Of a stretch of DNA of 64,000 nt, positions 24,350-32,749 are shown in pieces. The notes under the pieces are model-generated. The model saw only the letters and a list, made by a program, of their open reading frames with translations. It was not told where the DNA came from and made no database searches. Within the stretch, counting starts at the first letter, position 1; the number at the start of each line of letters is the position of its first letter. Source of the stretch: Lachnospiraceae bacterium (GTDB taxonomy: Bacteria; Bacillota; Clostridia; Lachnospirales; Lachnospiraceae); the NCBI GenBank assembly GCA_910575255.1, contig CAJTEM010000023.1, positions 29,684-93,683 on the forward strand, given 5' to 3'. Made by a program: the position numbers and the translations under genes.

Positions 24350-25953
24350 GAATACAACTTTCTATACTCGTTGGGCTTTAGGCCCGAGTATTTGGTAAAG
24401 GTTTTGGTAAAGTAGCGGACATCATTGTAACCAACCAGCCCGCAGATGTCTGCGACTGTGCGATTGGTTTCTTTCAGCAGCCGTTTAGCAGCTTCCATGC
24501 GGATCTTTGACAGATATTCCAGAAATGTCATTCCGGTGTCCTTTTTAAATACAGTACTGAGATAAGCGGGAGAAAGTTCAGCCACCGCGCTCACCTGTTC
24601 CAGAGTCAGAGGTTCCCTGTAATGCTCAGACACATATTGCCTGACCAGGCGGATCGGCCGGTTCTCATCCTGCCTTTTCAGATGTGCTGCCTTTTCATAA
24701 GAGATTGTAATCTCACGGATCAGATAGTCAAATAATTCTTCTGCAGAGCCGCAGTTGTCAGAGCCGGCAAGAAAGCGTTCCAGAAAGTCATCCTCAATGC
24801 GAATCTGAAAATTTTTCATGGAAAACAAATAGAGATTGCATATTTCCTTGGTCATCTGTAAAATCTCGTGACCGGTGATACCAGAGCGGGAGATCATATT
24901 GTTCTTTAACTCCAGCATGGCCTCCCGGACAGGGAAAACCTCCAGGCTTTCTAAAGCCTTGGTCATTTTTTGATTAAATTCCGAAAACAGCGGACTGTCA
25001 GAAAAAGAATGATACCGCACGAACTCTCCTTCAAAAAGCTTACCGCTTCCGGCGACCAGGCGTTCCTCGATCCAAAGTCGGGCATTTTTCAGAGAAGTAT
25101 CCAATCCGGACATCCCCTGGCAGATGGTACCCAGTGCCATGGTGACAGAGAAGTCCTTCAGGATATCACCCTGGATCCGCATCTCGTCTAGAAGAGTTTT
25201 CATTTGCCTGCGGATATTGGCCCGCTGTTCTTCCTCAAAATTAAGCAGAAGATAAAAGGAACTGTCAAAAGCAGTGAGTTCATATTCCCGGACATAGCTA
25301 TCCAACAATCGCTCCGTGATACTGCGGACTTTATCGGACATAAAACGAAGGTTTTCTGCATTATCCAACACATGTCCGTCCATTTTCAAAATCACCATGC
25401 AAAAACAGCCGGGGAAAAAGGAAAAATGAAATTCTCTGCAAATCTGTTCAAGAGAAAGCTGCAGACGATCCTTGCTGCGTCTGCAGACCAGATCAGATAA
25501 AAAGGCCTGGCGCAAGGTCTCCTCATCGGTCTTAAGCGTTTGCCGGATCTGTTCCTCATACGAAAGCTGTAAGGTCTCTTTCTGAAACTTACTGCCCAGC
25601 TTTTTTAATGTGCCAGTCAGATCGTCCTTTTTAATTGGCTTTAAAATATAGGCATTCACACCGTAACGGATGGCTGTCTGGGCATATTCAAAGTGACGGT
25701 AGCCGCTGATAATGATGAATTCCATTCTGGGATTGATCTCCTGACCCAGGCGGATCAGATCCAGACCGTCATAGCCAGGCATCCGTATGTCTGTGATTAC
25801 AATATCCGGATGATGCTCTTTGATTCGCTCCAAAGCCTCGATCCCATTTTCTGCGGTAGCTGTTACCTGCATATCCAGAGCTTGCCAGTCAATAAGTTTT
25901 TCGATCAGTTGACAGACCTTTCGCTCATCATCTGCAATTAATACCTTCAGCAT
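24346..25953 (-). CDS. YesN-type response regulator (receiver plus AraC DNA-binding domain)
   Basis: A 535-residue regulator. The N-terminal receiver has LIADDE, the phosphorylated Asp in DIVITDIRMPGYDG (about residue 55) and Lys in YILKPIKK. A long middle part follows. The last ~100 residues are an AraC-type double helix-turn-helix (LTLEQVSAVAELSPAYLSTVFKK ... VGYNDVRYFTKTF). It is coupled to the kinase gene downstream and overlaps the end of rsmA by seven bases upstream. It most likely activates the sugar transporter operon that follows. Confidence 0.93.
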   Translation of the reverse strand: MLKVLIADDERKVCQLIEKLIDWQALDMQVTATAENGIEALERIKEHHPDIVITDIRMPGYDGLDLIRLGQEINPRMEFIIISGYRHFEYAQTAIRYGVNAYILKPIKKDDLTGTLKKLGSKFQKETLQLSYEEQIRQTLKTDEETLRQAFLSDLVCRRSKDRLQLSLEQICREFHFSFFPGCFCMVILKMDGHVLDNAENLRFMSDKVRSITERLLDSYVREYELTAFDSSFYLLLNFEEEQRANIRRQMKTLLDEMRIQGDILKDFSVTMALGTICQGMSGLDTSLKNARLWIEERLVAGSGKLFEGEFVRYHSFSDSPLFSEFNQKMTKALESLEVFPVREAMLELKNNMISRSGITGHEILQMTKEICNLYLFSMKNFQIRIEDDFLERFLAGSDNCGSAEELFDYLIREITISYEKAAHLKRQDENRPIRLVRQYVSEHYREPLTLEQVSAVAELSPAYLSTVFKKDTGMTFLEYLSKIRMEAAKRLLKETNRTVADICGLVGYNDVRYFTKTFTKYSGLKPNEYRKLYS

Positions 25954-26840
25954 AAGGGGTTTCCTTTCTGATGTGTGTGTTCAAAAAAGTAATCGGCCAG
26001 CCGGGCAAATTGCTCCAGGGTCAAAGTCTCGCCCCGGACGGATGCCGGCATTCCCAGAGCAAGAATCGCCTGGGCAATCTGTTCTTTGGAAAGGGAAAGA
26101 TCCGGAGAATTGGAGAGCCCATTCTGCAAGGTCTTCCGGCGTTGATTAAAGGAAGCGCGAATCAGCCGGAACATAAGAGCCGGATCCCGGACCGAAACAG
26201 GAGGACTGGAGTAGCGTTTCAGACGAATTACTGCTGACCCGACTTTGGGCCGGGGCAGAAAGCAATTGGGCGGCACATTAGCAACCAGATAAGGCTCGGC
26301 ATAATACTGTACGGCCAGAGAGAGGGCCCCATAGTCCTTGGAACCGGGGCCAACCTGCATCCGGTCGGCAACCTCCTTTTGTACCATTACTGTGATATTG
26401 TCAACAGGAACATCCTTTTCAAAGAGGCCCATAATAATCGGTGTTGTGATGTAATAGGGCAGATTGGCTACGACTTTGACAGGGCGGCCGCCGTTATATT
26501 GACTGGCCAGGTGTGTGATGTTGACTTTCAGGATATCATCATGGAGGATGGTGACATTGTCATATTCGCTTAAGGTGTCCTCAAGAATGGGAATCAGGTG
26601 ATCGTCAATTTCCACAGCAATAACCTTTCTGGCAGCGGAGGCCAGATATTGGGTCATGGTGCCGATGCCCGGACCGATTTCCAGTACCATGTCGTTGTTT
26701 GTAATGCCAGCTGCTGTAATAATCTTATCCAGTACGTGAGTATCGATCAGGAAATTTTGTCCGTACTTTTTTTGGAAGACGAAGTTATATTTTTGGATAA
26801 CGGCGATCGTGTTCTGAGGATTGCCTAATTTAGGTTCCAT
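25947..26840 (-). CDS. rsmA: 16S rRNA (adenine-N6,N6)-dimethyltransferase
   Basis: A 297-residue KsgA/RsmA enzyme that dimethylates two adenines in the 3' terminal hairpin of 16S rRNA. SAM motif I is VLEIGPGIGTMT, and the catalytic motif IV is VANLPYYITTPI. YGQNFLID begins the conserved N-terminus. The ATG at 26840 has AAAGGTGG upstream; a longer frame to 26990 is not supported. Its last codons overlap the response regulator start, so the sugar regulator is tied to a housekeeping gene. Confidence 0.95.
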   Translation of the reverse strand: MEPKLGNPQNTIAVIQKYNFVFQKKYGQNFLIDTHVLDKIITAAGITNNDMVLEIGPGIGTMTQYLASAARKVIAVEIDDHLIPILEDTLSEYDNVTILHDDILKVNITHLASQYNGGRPVKVVANLPYYITTPIIMGLFEKDVPVDNITVMVQKEVADRMQVGPGSKDYGALSLAVQYYAEPYLVANVPPNCFLPRPKVGSAVIRLKRYSSPPVSVRDPALMFRLIRASFNQRRKTLQNGLSNSPDLSLSKEQIAQAILALGMPASVRGETLTLEQFARLADYFFEHTHQKGNPLC

Positions 26841-27016
26841 ATATAATCCACCTTTCGGCGTTGCCGCCTTTTTAAGTTTTGTCTTGTTTTGTCCTGAAAT
26901 CATTATATTCGTTTGCGAGAGGTTTTTCAATGGGCGGATAAGAAGTTTTCCAGAAAAAGTAACTGTCATATACAGAACGGGTAGATGCATAGAATGGTTA
27001 CTAAAGGAGTGATGGC

Positions 27017-28837
27017 ATGTCTAATTATCGCAGATTAATCTCATATATTTATGCGTACGAGGGAGGAGTCAAAGGAAAAAATATCGGATTTGCCAAGATT
27101 GAGATAAGGAATGGACAGTGTAGGATCCATGTAAATGTAAAGAGGGTTTTTCTGGGAAACAGTGATATTGGAGTTTATCTTCTTTCACCGCAGAAGGAGA
27201 TTCTGCTGGGACGGATTTTTATCCGGAACGGGGTGGGGGAATTCCGTGTCAATGTCAATGCCAGTGATGTGGAGAACAGCGGATGCAGTATGGAACAGTG
27301 CTATGGTCTTACCATTCATGAGACGGAAAGCACTTGGCGTACTTATACCACGATCTGGGAGGATGCGGTAACCCAGGCTGCAGAGGTGGATTTGGCAGAG
27401 GTGACGGCCGATAAAATGAGAAAACCGCTCACATCAGAGAATTTTTCTTCTGTTTCGGAAGAAATCCAGGGAGATCTGGAACAGGAAGCTGAACAAATAG
27501 AATCCAGGATAACATTAGAGGAGATGGAAAAGGTCGGGATTCCATCGACAGAGCTCAAACAGGATAACGATGAGAGAACAGGCATGGAAGGAGGGGAAAC
27601 AAGGCAGGAGCTACCCGGAGGTGGTCGGCAGCGGGATACTGAAGGCAAGGAAGTACAGAAAGGGAAGATGCAGATACAGGGCGGGGAGTCACAAGGCAGG
27701 GAGGTACAAGGCAAGGAGTCACAGGCCGGAAAAGCACAGAGCGTGGTAACACAAGGCAGGGAAGTACAGGCCGAAGAAGCGCAGAGCGTGATAACACATG
27801 GCAGGGAAGCGCAGGCCGGAGAAACACAGAACGTGGCAACACAGGACAGGGAAGCGTCGGTTGGAGAAGCACAGAACGTGGCAACACAGGACAGGGAAGC
27901 GCAAGCCGGAAAAGAACAGACGAAAGAAATACAAAGCAGGGAAATTCAGACCGGAGAGATATCGGCCGGGGAGTCAGAGAACTCAGGGCAGGCAATGACA
28001 CAAAGGTCAGAGAGCAGTAGGGGAGAGGCAACAGCAGATCCGAATGGCTGGAAAAGAGGAACGCCTGTGTCAGCCGTTCTGGAAAGGACGGAAGGGGCAG
28101 AGAAAGAGTCTCAGATATTTCCGGAAGAGGCAGCAGGAGGAAATGCCATTGGTGATTGTTCCGAAGGAGTCAGAAATATGGTCGGGAACATCACAGGAAG
28201 CGCAATGCCGGAGAATAGCATCTGGCAGGGAAAGGACAGCGTGTCTGAAAAAGTTCTGAGAATTGCCAGAGCTTTTGTGCAAGGGAAGGGACAGACAGAT
28301 CCGGTTGCTGGCCCGCAGACTTCGGTTTCCCGTCAGGCAGCTATGGAGACTCATCAGACCAGATCGGTTCCTTCTGGGACGCGTATGGCTAAGAATCCCG
28401 CGAATTCGGTTCCAGGACCCGGGGATCCGGCACGGCTGGCAGAACTGGATCGGCAGGAACAGGAAGAGATGGAACGCGGCAATGTCTGGAGGCAGATGCA
28501 GCGCCGCTATCCAAAGGTGCTGGCTTTTGATTATGCCAATGGCTGCGAGATTTTGACGATCAAGCCTCAGGACATCGGAATGCTGCCCAGGGAGAATTGG
28601 GTATATGGGAATAACAGCTTTTTGCTTCACGGATATTATAATTACCGTCACCTGATACTGGCTAAATTGGAAAATCCCGGGGGAGAACCGAGATATCTTT
28701 TGGGTGTGCCGGGACATTACTACAGCAACGAAAAGAACCTGGCTTCCATGTTCGGTTTCCCCAATTTCGTCCTGGCGAGGAAACAGCCGGAGCAGGATGG
28801 AAGGTTTGGATACTGGTATACGGATCTTCGTCTGTAG
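27017..28837 (+). CDS. DUF6128-like protein with internal 45-bp tandem repeat
   Basis: A 606-residue protein of a Lachnospiraceae-type family. The N-terminal ~110 residues (RRLISYIYAYEGGVKGKNIGFAKIEIR) look like a compact beta domain, and the C-terminal ~110 (FDYANGCEILTIKPQDIGMLPRENW ... LLGVPGHYYSNEKNLASMFGF) form the second conserved domain, which I associate with DUF6128. Between them is a hydrophilic low-complexity region rich in Gln, Glu and Gly containing a 15-residue repeat. No signal peptide. AAAGGAGT precedes the ATG. Function unknown. Confidence 0.65.
   Translation: MSNYRRLISYIYAYEGGVKGKNIGFAKIEIRNGQCRIHVNVKRVFLGNSDIGVYLLSPQKEILLGRIFIRNGVGEFRVNVNASDVENSGCSMEQCYGLTIHETESTWRTYTTIWEDAVTQAAEVDLAEVTADKMRKPLTSENFSSVSEEIQGDLEQEAEQIESRITLEEMEKVGIPSTELKQDNDERTGMEGGETRQELPGGGRQRDTEGKEVQKGKMQIQGGESQGREVQGKESQAGKAQSVVTQGREVQAEEAQSVITHGREAQAGETQNVATQDREASVGEAQNVATQDREAQAGKEQTKEIQSREIQTGEISAGESENSGQAMTQRSESSRGEATADPNGWKRGTPVSAVLERTEGAEKESQIFPEEAAGGNAIGDCSEGVRNMVGNITGSAMPENSIWQGKDSVSEKVLRIARAFVQGKGQTDPVAGPQTSVSRQAAMETHQTRSVPSGTRMAKNPANSVPGPGDPARLAELDRQEQEEMERGNVWRQMQRRYPKVLAFDYANGCEILTIKPQDIGMLPRENWVYGNNSFLLHGYYNYRHLILAKLENPGGEPRYLLGVPGHYYSNEKNLASMFGFPNFVLARKQPEQDGRFGYWYTDLRL
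27721..27945 (+). repeat. 45-bp in-frame tandem repeat (five units)
   Basis: Five consecutive 45-base units at 27721, 27766, 27811, 27856 and 27901. Each encodes a variant of the pattern GREAQAGEAQNVATQ. Adjacent units differ at several positions, and partial units flank the array. Copy number probably varies between strains. Confidence 0.8.
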
Positions 28838-28977
28838 GAGGCAGAGTTCTGTCGATTTTAGTGGTTTTCAAGAGGCGATTTTTCATATATACTACATAGT
28901 AACAGAGGAGAAGAAAGTGCTCACGCCAGACAGAGGAGCCACTGACTTTCCACAGATAACAGGGATGGAGAAAGCTT

Positions 28978-29511
28978 ATGGCAAAAATGTCGCCGGAAGA
29001 AAAATACATGAAGGAAGCCATCCGCCAGGCAAAAAAGGCGGCGGCTTTGGGAGAGGTGCCGATTGGCTGCGTGATTGAATATCAGGGGAAGATCATCGGG
29101 CGAGGATATAATCGGCGTATGATTGATAAGACTGTGCTGAATCATGCAGAGATTATTGCGATTCGCAAGGCATGCCGAAAGATGGGGGACTGGCGTTTGG
29201 AGGGCTGTACGATGTATGTGACACTAGAACCCTGTCCGATGTGTGCAGGGGCGATCATTCAGGCCAGGATACCAGTCGTGGTGATCGGTTGCATGAATGC
29301 GAAGGCGGGCTGTGCCGGCTCTGTGTTGGATCTGCTGCATGAGAAAGGCTTTAATCACCAGGCGGAGACCCGGACCGGAGTTCTGAGGGAGGATTGTTCC
29401 CGGATGCTGTCGGATTTTTTCCGGGAGTTGCGTCTGCAGAAGGCAGAGAAGAAGCTACAGAAACCTATACAAGAGAAAGATACAGACGTCGGACCATCAG
29501 AACTGAGGTGA
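28978..29511 (+). CDS. tadA: tRNA-specific adenosine deaminase (A34 to inosine)
   Basis: A 177-residue cytidine/deoxycytidylate deaminase fold enzyme that makes the wobble inosine of tRNA-Arg. The zinc and proton-shuttle residues are in NHAEIIAI (HAE) and EPCPMCAGAI (PCxxC). GEVPIGCVI is the usual N-terminal motif. The C-terminal ~25 residues are a charged extension. It converges on and overlaps the next, opposite-strand gene by 47 bases. Confidence 0.95.
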   Translation: MAKMSPEEKYMKEAIRQAKKAAALGEVPIGCVIEYQGKIIGRGYNRRMIDKTVLNHAEIIAIRKACRKMGDWRLEGCTMYVTLEPCPMCAGAIIQARIPVVVIGCMNAKAGCAGSVLDLLHEKGFNHQAETRTGVLREDCSRMLSDFFRELRLQKAEKKLQKPIQEKDTDVGPSELR

Positions 29512-30025
29512 TGGTGAAAAAGATTTCCAGAGCACTGCTGATGATGCCTGCAGCAAGGAATAAAAGAAGAGAGAAGAGCGCGATTCCGGACAGTCCTATA
29601 AGAAAAAGCCGGTATTTTTCCCGGTTATATTGATACAAGATCCATATGAAACGCCACAGGCAGAGAAAGAGGCAGAATGCGGACAGGAAGGCAAAGACAA
29701 TATGGAGCCGGGATTTGAGAGGCAGCTTTTCTGGCAGATAGGGAGTAGTCACGGCAAAAGCCAGAAGCGTCATGGCGAGCGGGATCAGCCAGGTAAAGCC
29801 AGGGGCAACCGGCATTCGAAGGGCAATCTGTCTCAGTGACCAAAAAAAATAGATCCCTACCATCAGGCCCCACAGCACGAATTCCTCTTCCCGGCCGATT
29901 CTATTTCCGATTACGGAAAAGTTGGTGGTGAACCAGTTGCTGCCCTGTACGAACAAAATGGTATTAATTGGAATCAAAATATAAGTTATGAACCATAAAA
30001 GCATCACAGACCTCCGGCTTTCCAT
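29465..30025 (-). CDS. Six-helix integral membrane protein, family not recognised
   Basis: A 186-residue hydrophobic protein with about six transmembrane segments, including MLLWFITYILIPINTILF, LIPLAMTLLAFAV, IVFAFLSAFCLFLCLWRFIWIL and FLIGLSGIALFSLLLFLAAGI. No motif that I can name; the layout is loosely like DUF998-type proteins. The 3' end overlaps the end of the tRNA deaminase on the opposite strand. Codon structure and hydropathy support a real gene. Confidence 0.6.
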   Translation of the reverse strand: MESRRSVMLLWFITYILIPINTILFVQGSNWFTTNFSVIGNRIGREEEFVLWGLMVGIYFFWSLRQIALRMPVAPGFTWLIPLAMTLLAFAVTTPYLPEKLPLKSRLHIVFAFLSAFCLFLCLWRFIWILYQYNREKYRLFLIGLSGIALFSLLLFLAAGIISSALEIFFTITSVLMVRRLYLSLV

Positions 30026-30145
30026 AGTACAAAATACCTGTTTTACCCGTCAAAAATATCTGTATTAGCGAAGATTCTTCCGCTATAGTTATAGGAAGGC
30101 AGTTTCATAAAATGACTGCAGAGAAAGTTGAGGGGTATTTGTATT

Positions 30146-30766
30146 ATGTCACAGAAAACGAAACGTATACTTATGGCATTTTTTGGCGTGATTGTCACTG
30201 GCTTCTGCGTGGGAACCTTTCAGAAGGCAAATCTGGGGACAGATCCGTTTACCTGTTTTGTTACAGGGATCGGCAATATCTTTGGGTCCACTTACAGCAC
30301 CTTTTATGTGATCGTTACCGGTGTACTGCTTTTGGGAGTTTTGTTGCTGGAAAGGCATTATATCGGACTGGCTACCGTGATCAATCTGTTCGGGACAGGC
30401 ATATCTGCGGATCTGATGAGAAATCTATGGGACATGCTGATTCCGGATCCGGGGCTGGCCATGAGGGTGGTGCTGATGCTCCTGGGAGTTTTTGGCAGCT
30501 GCTTTTCAGCTTCGGTATATTTCACGGCAGACTTGGGGGTCTCTGCATATGATGCGGTTTCTCTGATTGCTGCCAATAAGTATAAGTTGATGGCTTTTCG
30601 TGTCTGCCGTGTGCTCAGTGATCTGATCTGCGTTACCGTCGGGTTTGTGTTCCATGCCACGGTAGGAGTGGGAACCGTGATTACGGCATTGTTCATGGGA
30701 CCGGTGATCCAATGGTTCAACACGCACGTATCAGAGCCTTTTTTGTATGGAAAAGAAGGAAGATAA
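30146..30766 (+). CDS. YczE/YyaS/YitT family membrane protein
   Basis: A 206-residue membrane protein with two similar halves, each with a TDPF or SAYDAVS-type motif (NLGTDPFTCFVTGIGNIF and DLGVSAYDAVSLIAANKY). This internal duplication is typical of the YczE/YitT family of uncharacterised transport-like proteins. I chose the ATG at 30146 (GAGGGG ten bases upstream) over a TTG at 30128. It stands alone between a divergent membrane gene and the SRP RNA. Confidence 0.75.
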   Translation: MSQKTKRILMAFFGVIVTGFCVGTFQKANLGTDPFTCFVTGIGNIFGSTYSTFYVIVTGVLLLGVLLLERHYIGLATVINLFGTGISADLMRNLWDMLIPDPGLAMRVVLMLLGVFGSCFSASVYFTADLGVSAYDAVSLIAANKYKLMAFRVCRVLSDLICVTVGFVFHATVGVGTVITALFMGPVIQWFNTHVSEPFLYGKEGR

Positions 30767-30786
30767 GAAGAGAAGGCAGATATTTC

Positions 30787-30816
30787 TTGACAAGCCTGCG
30801 GTTTTTGGGGTATACT
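30787..30816 (+). promoter_or_regulatory. Promoter of the SRP RNA
   Basis: TTGACA at 30787-30792 and TATACT at 30811-30816, spacing 18 bases. A small nested stem-loop (30823-30869, inner arms GCCGGA/TCCGGC) follows and precedes the RNA body. Confidence 0.65.
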
Positions 30817-30897
30817 TAACAAGCATTTCCGATGCCGGAGAGAGAATCCGGCTGGCAAAAGGGAGATGCAGCGCAATATTTAACAGGTTATAAAGCT

Positions 30898-31163
30898 TCC
30901 GTGCAGCCGGGGAGATAGCGGTGCCCTGTACCTGCAATCCGCTCCAGCAGGGGTGATATCCCGCCTCGGATGTTGGTTTTGCGGGGCTGCCCCTGGTGAG
31001 CAGCGTTGACGTCTGGGTCTTGCGCAACAGAGCTTCATGAATCGTGTCAGGGCAGGAATGCAGCAGCACTAAGTGAAATCCTCTGTGTGCCGCGAGGCAG
31101 CCTGGACTGAGCCAGCTGCCAGGGTAACGCCCGTGAGCCACATACAAAGCGGGATGCACGGAT
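30898..31163 (+). ncRNA. ffs: Signal recognition particle RNA, large bacterial type
   Basis: The ends pair (CCGTGCA at 30899 with TGCACGG at 31155). The apical domain carries the invariant SRP54-binding elements GTCAGG, GGAA, GCAGCA and TAAG around 31050-31075, with symmetric and asymmetric loops. The 5' portion (GCCGGGGAGATAGCGGTGCCCTG) matches the Alu domain of clostridial and bacillar SRP RNAs. About 266 nt, as expected for a Firmicutes large form. It works with Ffh to target nascent membrane and secreted proteins. Confidence 0.9.
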
Positions 31164-31193
31164 TTAAATGATAAGACAGAGATTTTGAGAAGA

Positions 31194-31230
31194 GGGCTGG
31201 TCGGAGCCGAGGTTCCGTCTGGTCCTGCTT
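31194..31230 (+). terminator. Probable terminator of the SRP RNA
   Basis: GGGCTGGTCGGAG can pair with TTCCGTCTGGTCC through several wobbles and one mismatch, followed by TGCTTTGTT. Weak but correctly placed. Confidence 0.4.
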
Positions 31231-31272
31231 TGTTATATTGCAGCGCATTGGGTGAAAGTGCGCAAAAAGTTG

Positions 31273-31301
31273 TTGACAAAAGCAAGGCGCCTATGTATAA
31301 T
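31273..31301 (+). promoter_or_regulatory. Promoter of yceD-rpmF
   Basis: TTGACA at 31273-31278 and TATAAT at 31296-31301, spacing 17: a perfect consensus sigma-A promoter. It is 26 bases from the yceD start codon, so the leader is very short. Confidence 0.85.
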
Positions 31302-31327
31302 ATTTAAGCGTGTATCAGGAGAAAAAT

Positions 31328-31855
31328 ATGCTGATTAATTTAACAGAGCTGTTTTCCGTCGAAGGAAAAGAGAAGACCTACACAGCAGCAATTGATATGG
31401 ACTGCTTTCAAGCCCCGGACGGAGCCAGAGAGATTGTTTCCAGGATGCCAGCAATGTTTCGGATTCAGAACCTGGGAAGCAGGAAGCTTCTGTTGGAGGG
31501 GAAGGCGGACATTACGCTCAGGATTCCCTGCAGCAGATGTCTGGAACCGGTAGATGTTCCCTTTGAACTGGATATTTGTCAGGAGCTGGATTTGAACAGG
31601 ACAGAAGAGGAGCGTGCGGAGAATCTCGATGAACAGCCCTATCTGGACGGTTATTATCTGGATGTAGACCAGCTGATTGGCAACGAACTGCTTCTGAATC
31701 TGCCTATGAAGGTTTTGTGCAGGGAGGACTGCAGAGGGATTTGCAATCGATGTGGAATGAATTTAAACCACGGAGCCTGTTCCTGTGAACGCAGTTCGCC
31801 AGATCCAAGGATGTCGGTAATCCAGGATATATTTCAACAGTTTAAGGAGGTGTAA
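31328..31855 (+). CDS. YceD/DUF177 family protein
   Basis: A 175-residue member of the DUF177/YceD family, conserved upstream of rpmF and implicated in 23S rRNA accumulation in plants and bacteria. Cys pairs are visible in IPCSRCLEPV and further on in CREDCRGICNRCG ... CSC. The latter looks like a zinc site. The ATG at 31328 follows CAGGAG. It ends 3 bases before rpmF, so the two are coupled. Confidence 0.9.
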   Translation: MLINLTELFSVEGKEKTYTAAIDMDCFQAPDGAREIVSRMPAMFRIQNLGSRKLLLEGKADITLRIPCSRCLEPVDVPFELDICQELDLNRTEEERAENLDEQPYLDGYYLDVDQLIGNELLLNLPMKVLCREDCRGICNRCGMNLNHGACSCERSSPDPRMSVIQDIFQQFKEV

Positions 31856-31858
31856 ACC

Positions 31859-32041
31859 ATGTCGATTTGCCCAAAGAATCGGTCTTCCAAGGCCAGAAGA
31901 GATAAGCGCAGAGCTAATTGGAAAATGAGCGCAAGCAATCTGGTAAAGTGCAGCAAATGCGGAGCTTTGATGATGCCCCATCGGGTTTGCAAGGCTTGCG
32001 GCAGCTACAATAAGAAAGAAATCGTCAGCATTGAAGATTAA
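31859..32041 (+). CDS. rpmF: 50S ribosomal protein L32
   Basis: A 60-residue ribosomal protein. ICPKNRSSKARRDKRRANW is the conserved basic N-terminus, and CSKCG ... CKACG is the zinc ribbon, so this is the C+ form. AAGGAGG precedes the ATG. It ends in a terminator; the fatty-acid genes (plsX, acpP) that often follow rpmF in clostridia are replaced here by an accessory island. Confidence 0.97.
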   Translation: MSICPKNRSSKARRDKRRANWKMSASNLVKCSKCGALMMPHRVCKACGSYNKKEIVSIED

Positions 32042-32082
32042 GATTTCAAAATTTTCAAAACTTAAAAAGTTAGATGGCTAAG

Positions 32083-32114
32083 GGCTTCTGAGGATTTCCT
32101 CAGGAGCCTTTGTT
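32083..32114 (+). terminator. Rho-independent terminator after rpmF
   Basis: GGCTTCTGAGGA pairs with TCCTCAGGAGCC, followed by TTTGTT. It marks the left end of the accessory island. The 100 bases between it and the next gene hold no other visible feature. Confidence 0.8.
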
Positions 32115-32219
32115 CCGTTATAGGAAATTGCGATTTTTGAGGCGAAGAAAAAGAACGAGAGTTTACCGGACGTATGTTTGATGAACTCTTGTCTGGGAAT
32201 GACGGCAAGACGACACGGT

Positions 32220-32396
32220 TTAGAAGATATAAAAGCCTTCTACTCCAGCCTCGTCATCAAATAAGTCGTCTTCATTTAAGGAATAATCCATGTCGAGAAG
32301 GTCATCTTCGCTCATGCGGCGAATGTCCCCGGATGTCATGCCTTCAGGTGGGTTATCCATATATTTTTTGCGTAGCTTCTCTGCGTTTGTGTTCAT
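32220..32396 (-). CDS. Small acidic protein nested at the 3' end of the preceding frame
   Basis: Internal start giving a 58-residue protein, MNTNAEKLRKKYMDNPPEG and then RRMSEDDLLDMDYSLNEDDLF. The sequence has an SDDLLDMDYxLNE pattern, which I associate with small uncharacterised clostridial proteins. AAAAAGGAGG lies eight bases upstream of the ATG, a stronger site than that of the longer frame. I cannot tell whether one or both products are made. Confidence 0.5.
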   Translation of the reverse strand: MNTNAEKLRKKYMDNPPEGMTSGDIRRMSEDDLLDMDYSLNEDDLFDDEAGVEGFYIF

Positions 32397-32708
32397 AAGA
32401 ACAGCCTCCTTTTTAATAGTGACCTCGCCCCAATAAACAGACATCATGCTTTCAAAGTCTTCTTGTGTTGATCCTGCCTTATCAAATGATTGTTTCTCAT
32501 ATAAATTAAAATACCAATTTTCTAATTTTTTCAGGCTTTCAGTCGTATAGTCAGGAAAAAACGCGGACGCTTGCGTACTAATTGCCTTCAATCTGTTCAG
32601 CAAATCGTCTTTATATGAAATATAATAATCTTCAGCCTCGGATTGATCACGAAATTTTCTTAAAGATTCCCCATATTTAACGGCTATATTTAAGCTATGC
32701 TTTGACAT
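32220..32708 (-). CDS. Unrecognised protein, possibly fused to a downstream small ORF
   Basis: A 162-residue acidic protein starting MSKHSLNIAVKYGES behind AGGGGG. It has no motif that I can name. A second, very good ribosome site (AAAAAGGAGG) and an in-frame ATG lie at 32396, so the last 58 codons could be a separate small protein. The reading frame before that ATG ends in VTIKKEAVL, which is the translation of the Shine-Dalgarno itself. That suggests an older stop codon was lost. It follows the 234-residue gene in the same direction. Confidence 0.5.
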   Translation of the reverse strand: MSKHSLNIAVKYGESLRKFRDQSEAEDYYISYKDDLLNRLKAISTQASAFFPDYTTESLKKLENWYFNLYEKQSFDKAGSTQEDFESMMSVYWGEVTIKKEAVLMNTNAEKLRKKYMDNPPEGMTSGDIRRMSEDDLLDMDYSLNEDDLFDDEAGVEGFYIF

Positions 32709-32749
32709 CTTGTTCGCCCCCTTCTGTTCCGCCATCCGCACTCAGCTGC

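Noticed and set aside
27721..27945. CRISPR-like array
   Set aside because: The 45-base units are contiguous, in frame, and have no unique spacers or cas genes.
27555..28031. Minus-strand Pro/Leu/Ser-rich frame opposite the 45-bp repeat
   Set aside because: Low-complexity shadow created by the repeat on the other strand.
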